Below are positions 34,959-47,888 of a stretch of 64,000 nucleotides of DNA, in pieces. The notes below the pieces were generated by a model. The model was given only the letters and a program-made list of their open reading frames with translations, was not told the DNA's origin and did no database searches. A program made the translations under genes and the position numbers. Each line of letters begins with the position of its first letter. The stretch's first letter is position 1. Source of the DNA: Anseranas semipalmata (Eukaryota > Chordata > Aves > Anseriformes > Anseranatidae); the NCBI GenBank assembly GCA_013399115.1, contig VXAA01001513.1, positions 174,588 through 238,587 of the forward strand. The letters are read 5' to 3'.

Positions 34959-36968
34959 TCATCCTCACATGTTTGCTGTAGGGCTAAGCATACTCAAGTA
35001 GGCAACTTTAAAAAGAAAGTGTCAAAAATTTCACCTAATTTCCAATAGTACAAGACTGGCTGAAAACCTCAAAGCAGGATGATTAATAGTTCTGGAAAAA
35101 CCTCAGTTTTTCATTCTAATCATTCTAATTCTGCATATTTCTGATTATAATTTATTTATATAGGAAATTCATTCAAAGTGAATTTGGCAGTACTTCCTCC
35201 ATGTCTTATCTCTGCCTTTTCAGCAGGAGCTCCTGTGCTGTAACACATTTTTTTTACTGCAGCACCCAGCTCATCCCCGGGCATCAGGACTCTCTGTGTA
35301 AGAGAAACAGGGCTGATACAGACATATCCTGGCTGTGGGTGTTAGTGTGATATTGAGTCCCTCCCCCTGAAATTGCCATCTACCTGATAGAGCTGTTTTC
35401 TCCAGATGACCTTGCAGTAGCTACATTGTCCTGTGAAAATGAAGTTTCCTCTCTGCAGCAGTCAGTGTTCCCCTCCTGTTACACTCCAGTACTAACAAAG
35501 CCCTATTCAAATCACTGTTGTTATCACAGACGGAACTCCTGATTGATTGTAAAATATTTGCTTTATCAAGAAACAGTGACCCTTCTGACCACAAGAGAGT
35601 TAGAGCCAATCTAAGTCTGGCATACAAGTCCAGTAACTGAATTTAATTCTTTGCATCTCCCTTTAAAATCTCTTCTGCTTTGCACTCGTGCATAGGGTTA
35701 AGCAGTGATCTTCAAGCTTTGAGACCACCAAGAGAAAGGGTGCTGGCTGCTTTCCCCTGCTTCTTCAGGACTAAACCCATCAACATGTAGAGAAGTTGGT
35801 CAGCACTGCCTGCATTGCAGGAGTGATTTCACCCAGAGGTGGTGCTGGGTGGGATCTAGAGACCCCAAGTCACGTAGGAGTCTCCCTGGAGTGCAACATA
35901 GCTGCAATTCATGGAAATATGAGCCAGCTGACTCTCAGTTTCTATTTGGATTCTTCCTCACCAAGAATCATACACCTTAACCCCTGTATATTCCATAGAA
36001 AAAAAAAAAGGGAACCTTAAAAACTTTTTAAAACTCTTTTTTTGTCTCTCTACTTTCAATAAACTGTAAAATGAACTCTAATACTGTAATTCACTTTCCT
36101 CCAAGCTTTAAAAATAAAGCAAAAAGGTATAATTCACATCATCAATCTTTACACATATCCATGTAATACAATTTATTTTCATCTCCAGTTTAAGAATACA
36201 ATGCTGCACAATTCATTTACCTAGGTACTTCTAGATGTGATGCTTTCAGAAATCTTTTAAAAATAATCTGTCCTGTAAAACAAACAAAAATGGGGGGGAG
36301 AGGGGCAATATTTTATTTTCCTTGGCAGCAAAAATGATAGCAAATTCCAAAGTGCTCAGGTAGAACCTGAGCTTGCTTTCCCCATTCTATTGTGAACTCT
36401 GGTTGCTGGTGCAAATTCGGAGCTGTGGATACTCCAGCTGCTACTGAGCTCTGAGTACCATGTGCATTGCAAATTATTCATCCCTTCTCTTGTCTGAATG
36501 TTACCCCTTACAGCGCCTTTGCCATTGTCAAGCCTCGAGTCTACTGTAAGTGAATGTTTTGCTGAGAAGAGCTATTCATTTTTTTTTCCCAGAGATTGCC
36601 TTGACTGCTTGTCCCTCTTTTGTCTGTTTGCTTTCAGTTCTTGACCGAGCAAACACATTTACAGGCAGAGATGTCTTTTCTAACAATGAGCATGAAATGA
36701 ATATCGTTTCAAATTGCTCCAGTAATCACCAGCATTTGCAGAGGAAACTTCAGCCTGAGACTCATTCGGTCAGTGGACAAGAATAATGTCATGACACAGA
36801 AGGACCCTGTGAAACACCTCCTGTTCCAGAAGGCAGATATTGAATTCCCAGCATTGTATTTGCAGTAAATGGTGTGTGAGCTGAAACATGTTTGATTTAT
36901 ACATTGAAGCTTTGAGCCCTGTCTGCTTTAGAGTTTCTTTGCACTGCTTCAGCAAACACAGATGTCTC

Positions 36969-36972
<4 letters not shown>
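34959..36972. other. Unique noncoding DNA
   Basis: No gene or transposon is recognised. A short A run lies at about 36000-36010 and a G7 run near 36292-36298. Confidence 0.5.

Positions 36973-37011
<39 letters not shown>
36973..37011 (+). repeat. T39 homopolymer run
   Basis: There are thirty-nine consecutive T. On the reverse strand this would be a poly-A, but the adjacent sequence has no AATAAA in the right place and no recognisable gene or SINE body. Confidence 0.93.
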
Positions 37012-37014
<3 letters not shown>

Positions 37015-40000
37015 AAATAGACAGTGAGTCAAAGATCATCCACAGCAAGAGAAACCCTGGCTCCTGCATCCCTTGGTAGAAATCTTTGTGGTGTCTCTTG
37101 TCCATCTCCTACTATCTGGCAATGCTGAAGAACCCCTCTGTTGCAGCAGTGGTAGCTGGTACCTAGGGAGCCCTAATGTCCCAGCTCCGCTCCAGCAACC
37201 CACCCAACATGATGCCTGCAAGGAAGCACTGGGTGTATCAGAGATGTGGAGATGATTTCAGGCCCACACCTAGCCATTGCCCCACACTACCACCTTTAAC
37301 ACAGAGGTTAAATGGGGCCCAGAACAGGACATTTGTCATGAGTCACACTATCACAAAGAGCACACCAATCCACTTCTTTGGATAAAATATGAATGTGTCC
37401 TGGATTTTGATGGCAGGACATTTTACTTGGTTGATGGTATTTGTTCTGCTGGATGGCATTCAGCAAAATCCCTTCTGGTCCCCTCAGAGCACTTAGCATT
37501 TGTCCAGTGTATTTTCTTAGGAATGGCCAGAGACATCTGCATCTGCAGTAGCTATTTCTTGGCAATCAGAAATGCACTCAGGAGCCATTTTTCTTGGTTA
37601 TAGTCTAGCTTTTTTACTGAGCAATATAGAACTGGTTTCTGGGGAAGGATGACCCCCACTGTTTTGGCGGGGTTTTGTTTTGATTTGATTTTCTATGGAA
37701 GGTCTCCTAAAAAAGTCTGCATATATTTGCACTGAAAAACTGTGTTTATAGAGCTGTTAGGGTCTCCAGTGCTCATCAAGCCCAGGATCTAGCTGGTACC
37801 CAGTGAATCTCTGCCTGTGTAAGGCAGTGGTGCCTGACACATGTTGTCCTTCAGATCCTTAAGCTTTTTCTGGACACATTGCTGTCAAAATTTTGTACCC
37901 TTTTTGGTTGGGACCACAGCTCTGTAGTATTTCTAGAGGGTGATGAAGGTATTTTTGATGGTATATAAATCTGTATTACTTGCCATAGGAACAGAATAAG
38001 GCATAGAGGCCTCACAGGGACACAGACATCTGATCTGGCTCCATCAGCACTGTTTCCCAATCAGAAGCACTGACCTGTACAGAGTTCGTGTGTGGGGAAT
38101 GACTCTGCTCAGACTAGGGCAGGATTACAATGCCAGGGGTACATCCACACAAGACCTGGCTCTAATAAAAGGCTGTAACTAGTTGTGTGACAGTGTTGAT
38201 GCATCGGTTCAGCTGCACATGACCTCCTTGGGTCTGGAAGCAGTCCGCTTATCTTTGCATGGTGTTGCTAATAAGCCCTGCTTCCTGATCTGAGCTGTAG
38301 ATTTACTAGTCATCTGACCAGTAAATCTGGTTTGCTTAGATTTAACCCTGGCTTAGCCTTATGAAGGCTTTGGATTATCAGATCCATACCCCATTAAATG
38401 GTACTGTCATCTCCCATAGCCATGAAACGCTAATTTTTTCCTTTATAGCAACAAATAAGAGAACAAGTCACAGAAAATATTTGCTTTACCTTACCTCTGA
38501 TAAGGAAAAATCTGACTGAAAATGCTCAGTCTGCATCCTTATATCCAGTAGTATTTATCAACAATACTATTTCTCATCAGCTAGTCTTCCCTACAATTTC
38601 TAAATGCAGCTGTTCTTAAATAAACAAGTCCTGACTGCACATGCTGTTTATGGCTCCTCCATCACCTAATGTTAGAGTAAGACAAAGATGTACCTGAAAA
38701 CCAGAAGTCCTAAATTTCAGGTGCTTGGGAGCATAACTGATAAGTACCTGCAGAACAGACAGCTGAGCAAGGTATCCATAGGCCATTAAAGGAATTATGA
38801 AAATTTAAGGAGACATCTGTGGTATTGTGTTTTTTCATGTGCAGACTACAAATGCCCAAATTAGCTTTCAAAGTTTTATCATTACTAAGGATTTAATTAT
38901 GTATATTTAAAGGGAGAAGTGAGTTAGTTATATTCATTGGATTCAAGTCGCACTGCTTGATCAAAAGTACATAGTAACCTGCGCTGTTCTCTGAACAAAG
39001 GAACTGAGATGATTAATGTGTTTTGAATCAACTCTGTTGTTCAAGGAAAGCGAGTAGGTCAGGATCGCTGGTTTATTGGGCAGGCCCTCTCTGAAGCATT
39101 TGGTATTAGTACTGGTCAGTGGAGTACTCAAGAGTTCATCAGGATGAACAGAAATAAGAGTCAATGGGAAAATCAGACTTGGGAAGAAGAAATCAGCAGA
39201 GATATTTTTATAAGCCAGTAGAAACAAGAATCATTTCCCCATTCTCAGCTGGTTTACATTCACTGGTGCTCCCTGACGGAGTGCAGAGATGCAGGTAACC
39301 ATGGTAATTAAAGCTAGATGCAGTTTTGAGGAGAAGAACAAGACAAATTTGGGTAGGACTTGTTTCCCATCATAACCCATATGGAAAAGATGAATCACCC
39401 AGGAATTAAAAAAAAAAAAAAGGATCCCAAGAAAAAAAATGGCAAAGCAGTAACACACAGGAAGAAATATCAACTCTTCAGCCATGAGAGCTCTTACCAC
39501 TGCTCTGAATCCGAATCTCTGGCTCTTGTAGGCACCCACAGCTCAGCTGAAAGCCAAGAAGACTACAGCAGGTTAAAGCCTGCAGTTTTTCTTGATCTGC
39601 TGTCAAGGAGTAGCTGATTAGAGCACAACAAGCTTTTGATGGAACAGTCAAGGGAAATTTTCCCAATTAGTTCATTAGTACAAATCCCATCAGTCTGCCA
39701 GTTTGGGCATTGTAAACAGAGCCAGAAATGAAGTCTGTGATTCTGCTCATTTATTTGAAGTTGTATTTATTTTATATAACTTTGCAGTCTTTCTTACAAT
39801 TGATGATCAGTTAAAAGAGCTAAGTGATTGAAAACCTGCAAAAGATGCAAAGTCTGGAGAAAGCACAGTGAGATGTGAATGCAGCACCCTTTGTGCAGAG
39901 CTCCCCATGCAACTCTGCAGCTGATGCAATGTTTCCTCTTAATCCTGGGGTTGCAGTTCACCACTTATCTGTCAGCTAATGTCACATTTTCCTCTCATTA

Positions 40001-41257
40001 GAGAACTCATTGGACCTGAACAGCTCAGTGGGGTGACAGGGTGGATTGCCCAGTATTTTAGGGAAGAAATGAAATTTCAACAGCCTGGCAGCATGGTGGG
40101 TCCAAATCCTGGGACTGCTTTGGTCCTTTGGAAAATTGTGCCGCTGGAGGGATCTGATTAGAGCAAGCCCTTCTGAAGAAATCAAAGAAAATTTCTTCCT
40201 TGTGCTCACAACTCAGACTGTCTTCTTGGTTTTGCTGTTACAAGAGCTTTCTCTAGCTATGATTATTTTGAGGGGAGCTGTGACACACTCCTTACATCTT
40301 CATTAATATCATTCATTATGGCAGAGGTTGCCAGGTCATTTGATGCAAAGAGGTTAAGCAGTTGTGTCATCCCATACCACGTACAGTGTACCTGCACACG
40401 AATCTGGACCTTTCCCATTACACGTGGCAGTATTTGCAGACCGAGCAATTAAAAGCCAACCTGGTTTCTCTCTATTCATTATATGTTGCCCTTCGGCAAA
40501 GAGAAGTTTGTTGCATTTTGTGACTGTAGTCAGAAATGTGTCTCCAGCCATGCCCCTTTCCACGCTAGAGCAACCACCCTGATTCTCTGCACTTATGGTC
40601 TGCTGTAATTGGCATTAACAGAGCGTTAACAAGCTGCCAAGGGGCATCCAAACACTCTCCATTAACCACCATGAGGACTTAAGGCTGCATGTACAAAGCA
40701 GAATTAAAAGGATTCCAAATAAAATTGGTTCCTAGCATGGCAGTCTGATTAAGCAAATATTCATGTCAGTAGCCACTTTGCCTTGGGGGGAAAGTCAATG
40801 CAGTGTCCTGGAAATGTCAGAAGAATAGAGATGAGCTGCACCTTCTTGCAGACTCTGCACCAGCTGCAGCTGCTTCTACAGCAGACCGGCTTTCCCAGGG
40901 GAGGACCAGCTTGCTGCTCCCAGAAGTATTTTCATCAGTTGAAAATCTGTCCAGAGATGGCCATTTGGGAGCAGTTTCTCTTGTTCCTTGGACAAGCACA
41001 GCCTGGGAAGGAAGTCTTAAATTTAACAAACAAATCAAAGCATCTCTGTTGAAGAAGTTAGAAGGAGGAGCAACATATCTGACAGCCAAAAATATTCTTA
41101 ATACAGAAGCAAGAAGGCACTCAGTGTGCCCCCTAAATTTTGACTTCATCACAAGGCCCTTCCTTTTTTAACCTTGCTTCCACTAACAAGGGTGCCAGAT
41201 AAGTTCTTTCCTCTGAAACAAATCTTTTATAGTATCCATCTTTGTCATAGATGTCAT
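37012..41257. other. Unique noncoding DNA
   Basis: There is no supported gene. A faint CR1-like phrase lies near 37745-37795. Open frames at 40783-41171 overlap in two forward frames and on the reverse strand, and none has a recognised domain. Confidence 0.5.
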
Positions 41258-41335
41258 ATGTAACCTCAGACAGGTCACTTCATATACCTGCACCACTTCT
41301 GTACAGTGAGGATAATAATGTCCAATTTCCTGGGT
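41258..41335 (+). repeat. MIR-like SINE core
   Basis: The sequence runs 'taacctcagacaggtcactt', then 'cagtgaggataataatgtcc'. This follows the MIR core and 3' half (ACCTTGGGCAAGTCACTTAA, then TCTGTAAAATGAGGATAATA) with good spacing and better conservation than the other old scraps here. MIR-type elements are ancient tRNA-derived SINEs found across amniotes. Confidence 0.6.
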
Positions 41336-43508
41336 CTGCAATGCCTCTTACTCTGTGTGTCTGTGTGAATGTGGAGTGTGTGCTTGTGCACAAACCCTAA
41401 TAGTATAGCTCTTTTGTGGGGACTCTGGAAGTGTTACAATTGTATTTTCAACAACACTGATGATCTTGCAACTGCCATAACATCATTGCATAGTAGTTGC
41501 TAAACTGTTGTGCTTTTAAGACCCTCTGCTGGGAACAACCCTGAGCACATTGTACTGCTGCAGCACACTAATGACAGCCAGGTAGATGCATGTTTGCAGC
41601 ATGAGACCTTTTTCTACATGACATATATGCAGGCTAGCTCAGCCCGAGTGTCATCATAAAACCGCTCTCTTAACAGCCCCTTGGTGTCACCCAGGAAGGA
41701 AAATGTAAAGCTCCTTCTGCACGATACGTGAGCAGTGTGCAGGGATTTGTGCACCAAAAACAAGTCATCATGAAAAATCCCCAGTGAATATTAGCTATTT
41801 GCAGAGCTCTTATACACAGTTACAGATGTCTTGCTCAGTATTACCGCATGCATGGCCCAGCTGCCGTAGGCACTAAGCTCTCAGTGTGCACAGCTGTGCC
41901 TTCCTGGGCAGCCTCCAGGTCTGCTGGGTGCTGCATCTCTGAACACACTGAGTCCTTTTGAACTGGGCTGGGCATCCTTTAATTAGATGCCTGACTTTGT
42001 TCCCTGGAGATGCTAACCAGGCTTTCAGGTTCCACGTTTGATATGAAATCAGTGGCTGGGGGCCTGGGAACAGAAGGCATTTGTGCAGGGACAGCCGTCT
42101 GTCACACAGATTTCAGCCAGTCCCTGAACATCTCCATTTCCAGCAGAGATGTGTAGCATGTTTCCCAAACTGCCTGACCTTCAGCAACCTTTAGAAACTC
42201 CTCACTAAATTGTACTCGTGCATTTCTGTGCATTTACAGCACTTGATCTATTGAAAAAGAGCTTTCTGAACACAAAGATGGATTTTCTCTGAATCATGAT
42301 TCAGACATTCAGGCATCGGTTTGCTTTAATTTTTAGCATGCTTTCATAATGCATTTTAGGTACTAGAAAATGTCTGGGCTGAGTCGGGAGAACAGAGATA
42401 CAAGAAACTGTGAATCTATTCATGCACATAACAGCTAAAGAATTGGGTAAAACAAGTTTCCTGAAGGCCAGGGATCGAGTATTGGTTTTAGGCAGGATTG
42501 TATTAGTGGCCACACACCAAAGTTTTAACCTGATCAAAAGCTGCACTGGGAATTGGACTGGTCTCTTCCAACTCCAGCTGTTTGAACCCTGGCATCTGCT
42601 CTGAGCAGGTGATCTGGGATGGCCTTCTGTCCATGATGCCTCCAGAAGGTGGCCCAAACACTTTAGATTTGGGTGTAGGATTTTTCATTTCCTGGAAGTG
42701 TTCATCTTTTTTTCCGTGACTGTGAAGGGAATTATGATGTCTGGCTTTTGCAAGGTGAAGCTTGAAAGTTTCAGCTATACATCCTTCAGGTGGTTAAACT
42801 TAGGTGGCATGAATACCAGTTTTACAGAACCCTGATGTAATTTAACCTGTGTCCTAGGACAGATTAAAACCTAGTGCAAGCAGGTGAAAGACTAATACGC
42901 TAACTTCCCGTGCTGTGTAAAAAACATTTTACATTCCTATTAAAATTACTAGGATATTTCATTAGAAGAAATGATGAGAAATGTCATACTTATTATCACA
43001 TGCAGTTTTTATATCCACATTTCAGGTTGGCAATTCAGATATAAATTATTACAACATTAGCAGAGCAGTCCTGCTATCTGATCTTTCCTTCATGTCTGAA
43101 AGTCAATACTAAATGACGGAGCATTTGAGAAAGCCATGGTTTGTAAATGTTGTGTGATTTCTCCTGCCGTTAGGAAGAAAGGAAAGAGACGCAGTGATTT
43201 TACTATTTAACTTTTCCTTCATTTCCTTTTTCCTTGGGATATCTAAGCTGGAAAACTCTCAGAATTAGACAGTGCTATGGCAACTCACCAAGGGCAAAAG
43301 CACACGTGTATGTTTAAGCATGTAGGCAACCCTGCTGATTCAGACAACGTTAACTGCATGCTCAGAGATGAGGAGCTCCGGCACTTTCCTGGACTGTGAC
43401 CTTTCTTTCTGTAAACTTATCAACTTGTAGAGCTGAAGCAGAATTAGCTGTGTCACTGAACAGATTACAGTCTGTTTCCACTTTTCCTGTGACTTGAATA
43501 TTCTCTCA
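41336..43508. other. Unique noncoding DNA
   Basis: A short TG-rich patch (about 41353-41392) occurs. No gene or further repeat is recognised. Confidence 0.5.
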
Positions 43509-43513
43509 GGTGA
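43509..43513 (+). repeat. LTR target-site duplication, left (GGTGA)
   Basis: GGTGA lies directly before TGTCATGG, the first bases of the LTR, and recurs at 44103-44107. Confidence 0.78.
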
Positions 43514-44102
43514 TGTCATGGTTTTGGTCTGGGATAGAGCTAATTTTCTGCATCGAGTCTTGTATGATGTTGTGTTTGGGATTTTTGATGCAAATAGTGG
43601 TGAAACACACCGATGTTTAGTTGTTGCAGAGCTGTGCTTGCACAGAGCCGAGGACTTGTGGCTGCTTGTGCTGCCCTGCCAGCGAGAGGCTGGGGGTGCA
43701 CCAGGAGCTGGAGGGGACACAGCCAGGACAGCTGGCCCAGACTAGCCAAAGGGATGTCCTGTACCATGTGTCATCATGCTAAGCAATAAATGCTGGGGTA
43801 AAGAAGGAGGAAGGGGGGACGTTCAGAGTGATGGCATTTGTCTGCCCAAGAAACCATTACCCGTGAGTAGCCCTGCTTTCCTGGAAGTGGACAAATGCCT
43901 GCCTGCTGATGGGAAGCAGCGAATGGGTTCCTTTTTTGGCTTTGCTTGTGTGTGCAGCTTTTGCTTTACCTTGTGAACTGCCTTTATCTCAACCCCTGAG
44001 TTCTCACACTTTTACCTCTCTGATTCTCTCCCCCATCGCACCTGGGGAGAGCAAGTGAGCATCTGGGTGGTGCTGAGCTGCCTGCAGGGCTAAACCACAA
44101 GA
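43514..44102 (+). mobile_element. Solo LTR of a second avian endogenous retrovirus
   Basis: This 589-bp LTR begins TGTCATGGTTTTGGTCTGGG and ends TAAACCACAAGA, where the expected terminal CA has become GA. In between are 'gagctaattttctgcat', a TATA-like ATAAA before 'tgctggggtaaagaagg' (43786-43803), 'ggggggacgttcagagtgat', 'ggcatttgtctgcccaag', and the late-LTR phrases 'ctttatctcaacccctgag' and 'gattctctcccccatcgcac'. This order matches a common bird ERV LTR family. No viral coding sequence flanks it, so it is a solo LTR. Exact GGTGA duplications fix both ends. Confidence 0.9.
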
Positions 44103-44107
44103 GGTGA
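44103..44107 (+). repeat. LTR target-site duplication, right (GGTGA)
   Basis: GGTGA follows the LTR end and matches the left copy in all five bases. Confidence 0.78.
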
Positions 44108-47100
44108 CCAAAGCCTGATATGTTTACTCTTAAAGAGTAAACACTACTCTCAGTACTCTCAACACTGCAAATACTTCTCCATTTTTAAGGGCTGGTTCTC
44201 ATTTTATAGTAGACCTGAATTAATGCTATTGGAAATATGCAGCACATCTTTCCATAGCACTGTTAACTGCCTCACCCCTGGCTACCAACTCTAAAATAAT
44301 CTTGGAGGTATTTTAATGCCAGTCAAACAGATATTGCCATGGTTTAAAACAAGTTCCCTAATGTGGCCTCTTGATAGCTCTGATGGACATGGGAGGAGGC
44401 AAATAGGAGAGGTCAAAGAGGATGTTTTTGAAAGGATGAGAAACATTTGTGAGCATACTGTTAACACAGTATGTTCATGCTGACAATTTGCTTCTAAGCA
44501 CCTGCTGATGGCATGAGACAAAGGTCTGCACCTCTTTGGGCCAGTTGGCTTTCCTCAGGTTAGAAAAACTCTTTCTAAATAAGGAAACCAAGCATACTGC
44601 CACGCAAGCCAAAATATTTTGCAGTGAAATACCCAAAATAAAAATGTGGGCAGGAATTTATCTCAGCAGTTTGGATGAAGCAACAGCAAGAGACAGGTTG
44701 TGCAGACCAGTTGGAGAGGGTTCAGTGCTTTCTGCTGCATCAGGGTGCACCCTGGCTTATCAAGTTATCCAGTGAATTCCCCGCAGCACTGACTTGTAGA
44801 CCTCCTCTGCTGGCCTCCTCTTAAGTGCACCATTTTGTGTCCAAGCTGTGAAGTCTGCATGTTTTTATGTCCTTTGGATCTGACCAGCATCCAGGTCTGG
44901 CCTCTTGCTCAGCCCTCCTAGATTTTTCCCTGGTCTGTTCCTCCTTTTCAGAAGAGAGACATTGGAGGAGGGAAGCCTTCAAAGTTGCGAGTGCAGCATT
45001 TCATAAGGGGGTGATGCTGTTATCAGCCTGTAAAGTGTGTTGCATACTTTCTCAGTGAAGGCATCTCTGGTGGTGTCAAACATGAGGCAAAGTTTGCTGC
45101 AAGGTTCACTTCCTATTGCATCTATCCAGAAAGGTCGGCCGGGTCCCAGAGGTAGCAAGCTGGCTTCTCCAATGCCTTTGAACTGCTAAGGGAGGAAAAG
45201 AGGTGGCCAGAGTGCATTTTGGCCTGGCTGAGGCCAGCTGGGCAAGCCACTGCTGAAAGGCACAGCTTAGAGCTGAGCTACTCCAAACTGCTCTGCCTTC
45301 TAGCTGAAGGTCAGACACCGCTTGCCCGCTCTGCTTGTGAGCCAAGTTTGCATGAAGTGTAGACTGAGAAAAGCAGGAATCTGTTCTCTAACCTGCACCT
45401 TTGACAAACTTCTAATAACTTGAACTTGCCCTTTGCCAGAAACATACTTACTTCCAACTTGCCCCCAACAGCACATGCTCTTCTGCCCACTGCCAGTACC
45501 ACCGAAGGCGGGACAAGGCAGGCAGGCTGCTTTCATCACCCAGACCAGTTTTTACAAATGTTTATCTGCTTTGATGCTCAGAGTTGCTGATGTTATAATT
45601 TTTTTAAAATCTTATCTATACTTTCATACAACTGTTTGCCTTCTAAAAACATGGTTTCATTAATTTAATCTTGTACTGCAGAACATTTTATGAGATCTTA
45701 AAGAAACTTCATACTGTGCATTAATTTCCTTCCACATAATTGTATTTATATTTCAACAAATAGACTTGAAGTACATTATTATTCTAAAATGAGTGCTAAT
45801 GGGTTTCAGCACTTTCATACAGCTAATCGTGCATTTATTTCACAGCTTTGATGGCTCACAAAGACTTCCATTTCTTCATTTACATGAAACAACTGTGAAG
45901 GATAAATTAAATGGCTGCTTATTTCATCTACAGATTTTTTCCTGAAAACTCTACTCAAACAGGCCATTGCTGGTATACAACAAATAATTCCTTTAAAAAT
46001 GTAGACCTCTGTCAGAAAGACAGCTCCATAAATAAAAAACACAAATCTTCATCCACCCCCCAACCTGAAAATAAATAAATAAAATCCACAAAAAGACAAA
46101 AATATTGCTCCTCTCTGCATAAAAATAAACATGGCTGTTTTGCATAGCAGAGTGGACACTAATTTGCTGCAATTTGCTTTCAAGCCAAGTTTCAGAGTAC
46201 TGCAGAAGGAGGGAGAAATGCAGATGTTTAAGAAGAGGTTGTTCATCACACATGAGATGCAGAGATGTGCTCCAAATCTTGTGTTAAATGTGTATTGTGC
46301 TTTGCCCTGAAGCCCGTGGGCTGCCTGGTTCCTCATGTACCCATACTAGGCATCCTGAGCACTGTCATCCCACAGGGCAAGCTTGGCAATGGTGACCTTA
46401 AATAAACAATTGCCTATGAAGACAACAAAATACCCTCCAAATGAGCAGGTCTTGATTCCATGGCCTGTTTTGCTAATGCTTAAATACAGATGGATCAAAT
46501 GTGTGGAGGAAAAGCAAGGCAGGCCCCATGCACACAGCACCCTGGGCTAGTAACTGTAAGTGCAGGCTGGGGATTTGCCAGCTGGGACTTCCAAGGGAAA
46601 AAGAAGGATGGGTTGAGGTCCCCACTCCCTACTTGCCCATCCCAGAAACTCCCTGAACATCCATCCCTTGCTCCCCTGCCCCTTTGTTCTGCCATTGCTG
46701 TTGATAAGCTTTAACCAGCTTGGGGCTTTCTGTTGTGTGCTTGTACAGTGCCCAGGCCAGGCTGTCCCAGTTCCAGCTGAGACAACGGGCTACAACCAGA
46801 CTACTGGGGCTTTTCCAAGGAGTAATCACATCAGCGGGCAAGAAGAGGGTGTCCTCCTGCGGGACAAATGAGTTCAACCCACCTGAACATAGAGACAGCA
46901 AAAGCTGGACAAACCAGCTTGCTTTGGGGTGAGACCTACAAAGGTTACTCTACAATGAGCAAAGGAAAACTCTTTTGGTGTGAGCTAGGGTATCTCTTCC
47001 TCCTGCCCCAAAGGTCAGTAACTGGATCACTGAGCCCCAGAAACAGCACCAAAGTGGAGGCAAGTCTGAAGACTCTTTCACAGGGACTACCGAAGCTGTC

Positions 47101-47873
47101 CATGACTTTGAAAGGGAATTCAAGGGAGTTTCCTTTTTTGGGCAGGAAAATGGAAAAATCTCCAACATTGACAGCAGCAAAATAGTCTCCCTTACATCAT
47201 CCAATAATTAACAAAGTGGTTCTTCTCTCCTTGTGCTGGTGGACCTGTGACAATGTCCAGGAAACATGGACCTATTACTGAAATCCTATGGTAACTGTAA
47301 CCTTTGTTGCCCTAGAGGGGGAAGGAAGCTCCCAGCCTGCAGATCATTTCTTTGGACAGCCCTCCTAAGTAGTCCCATGAGGGCCACGTTTGGATTATTT
47401 CTAGAGTTTGAGCCATTGAATCATCTGGCTTCCAAACAGATGACCGATCCACTGCTATCATGACTGGTCATTAAAATGGTCAAGTCTTTAACCTAAGAAC
47501 ATTTCTACCTGGTTTCAGCTTTCCTTTTCTCAGAGAGTTTTCTTCTATGGAACTGAAATAGTTCATATCAGATAATGATTTTTTTTCTTGAAGAAAAGTG
47601 AAGAGAATGAATTAATCCACGACAGCATTGATGAGGGGAAGAAAAGTTAATTGAAAAATTTAATGAAAACACAGAGCTCGTTCCATCCTGTGTAGGCAAT
47701 GGAAACACTGATATTGACAAAGAAAAATTAAAATTTGCTACAGAGTTCAAACACACTGTTAATATATGTATGATGATAATGCATAGAATCCTTGCTAAGG
47801 AGCCTTAAGGCACACACACAATGCTTATGCAAATGTTATGGAAAACTACAATATTAAATACTAAACATTCTAC

Positions 47874-47888
47874 TTTTTTTTTTTTTTT
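47874..47888 (+). repeat. T15 homopolymer run
   Basis: Fifteen T residues. The run also makes artefactual F-rich and K-rich frames. Confidence 0.88.

Noticed and set aside
36973..37300. Reverse-strand processed pseudogene ending in the T39 run
   Set aside because: No AATAAA is present at the expected distance, no coding similarity is recognised, and no flanking duplication is seen.
37745..37795. Faint CR1-like phrase ('gttagggtctccagtgctca')
   Set aside because: Only one weak block is seen and no tail or second block supports it.
40783..41171. Overlapping open frames in two forward frames and one reverse frame (89-122 codons)
   Set aside because: No domain, no splice or promoter context, and low information in each frame. 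Mutual overlap suggests a stop-poor GC patch and not a gene.
41515..41535. Third CTCF-like word (reverse of 'accctctgctgg')
   Set aside because: Three mismatches fall in the second half of the core consensus.
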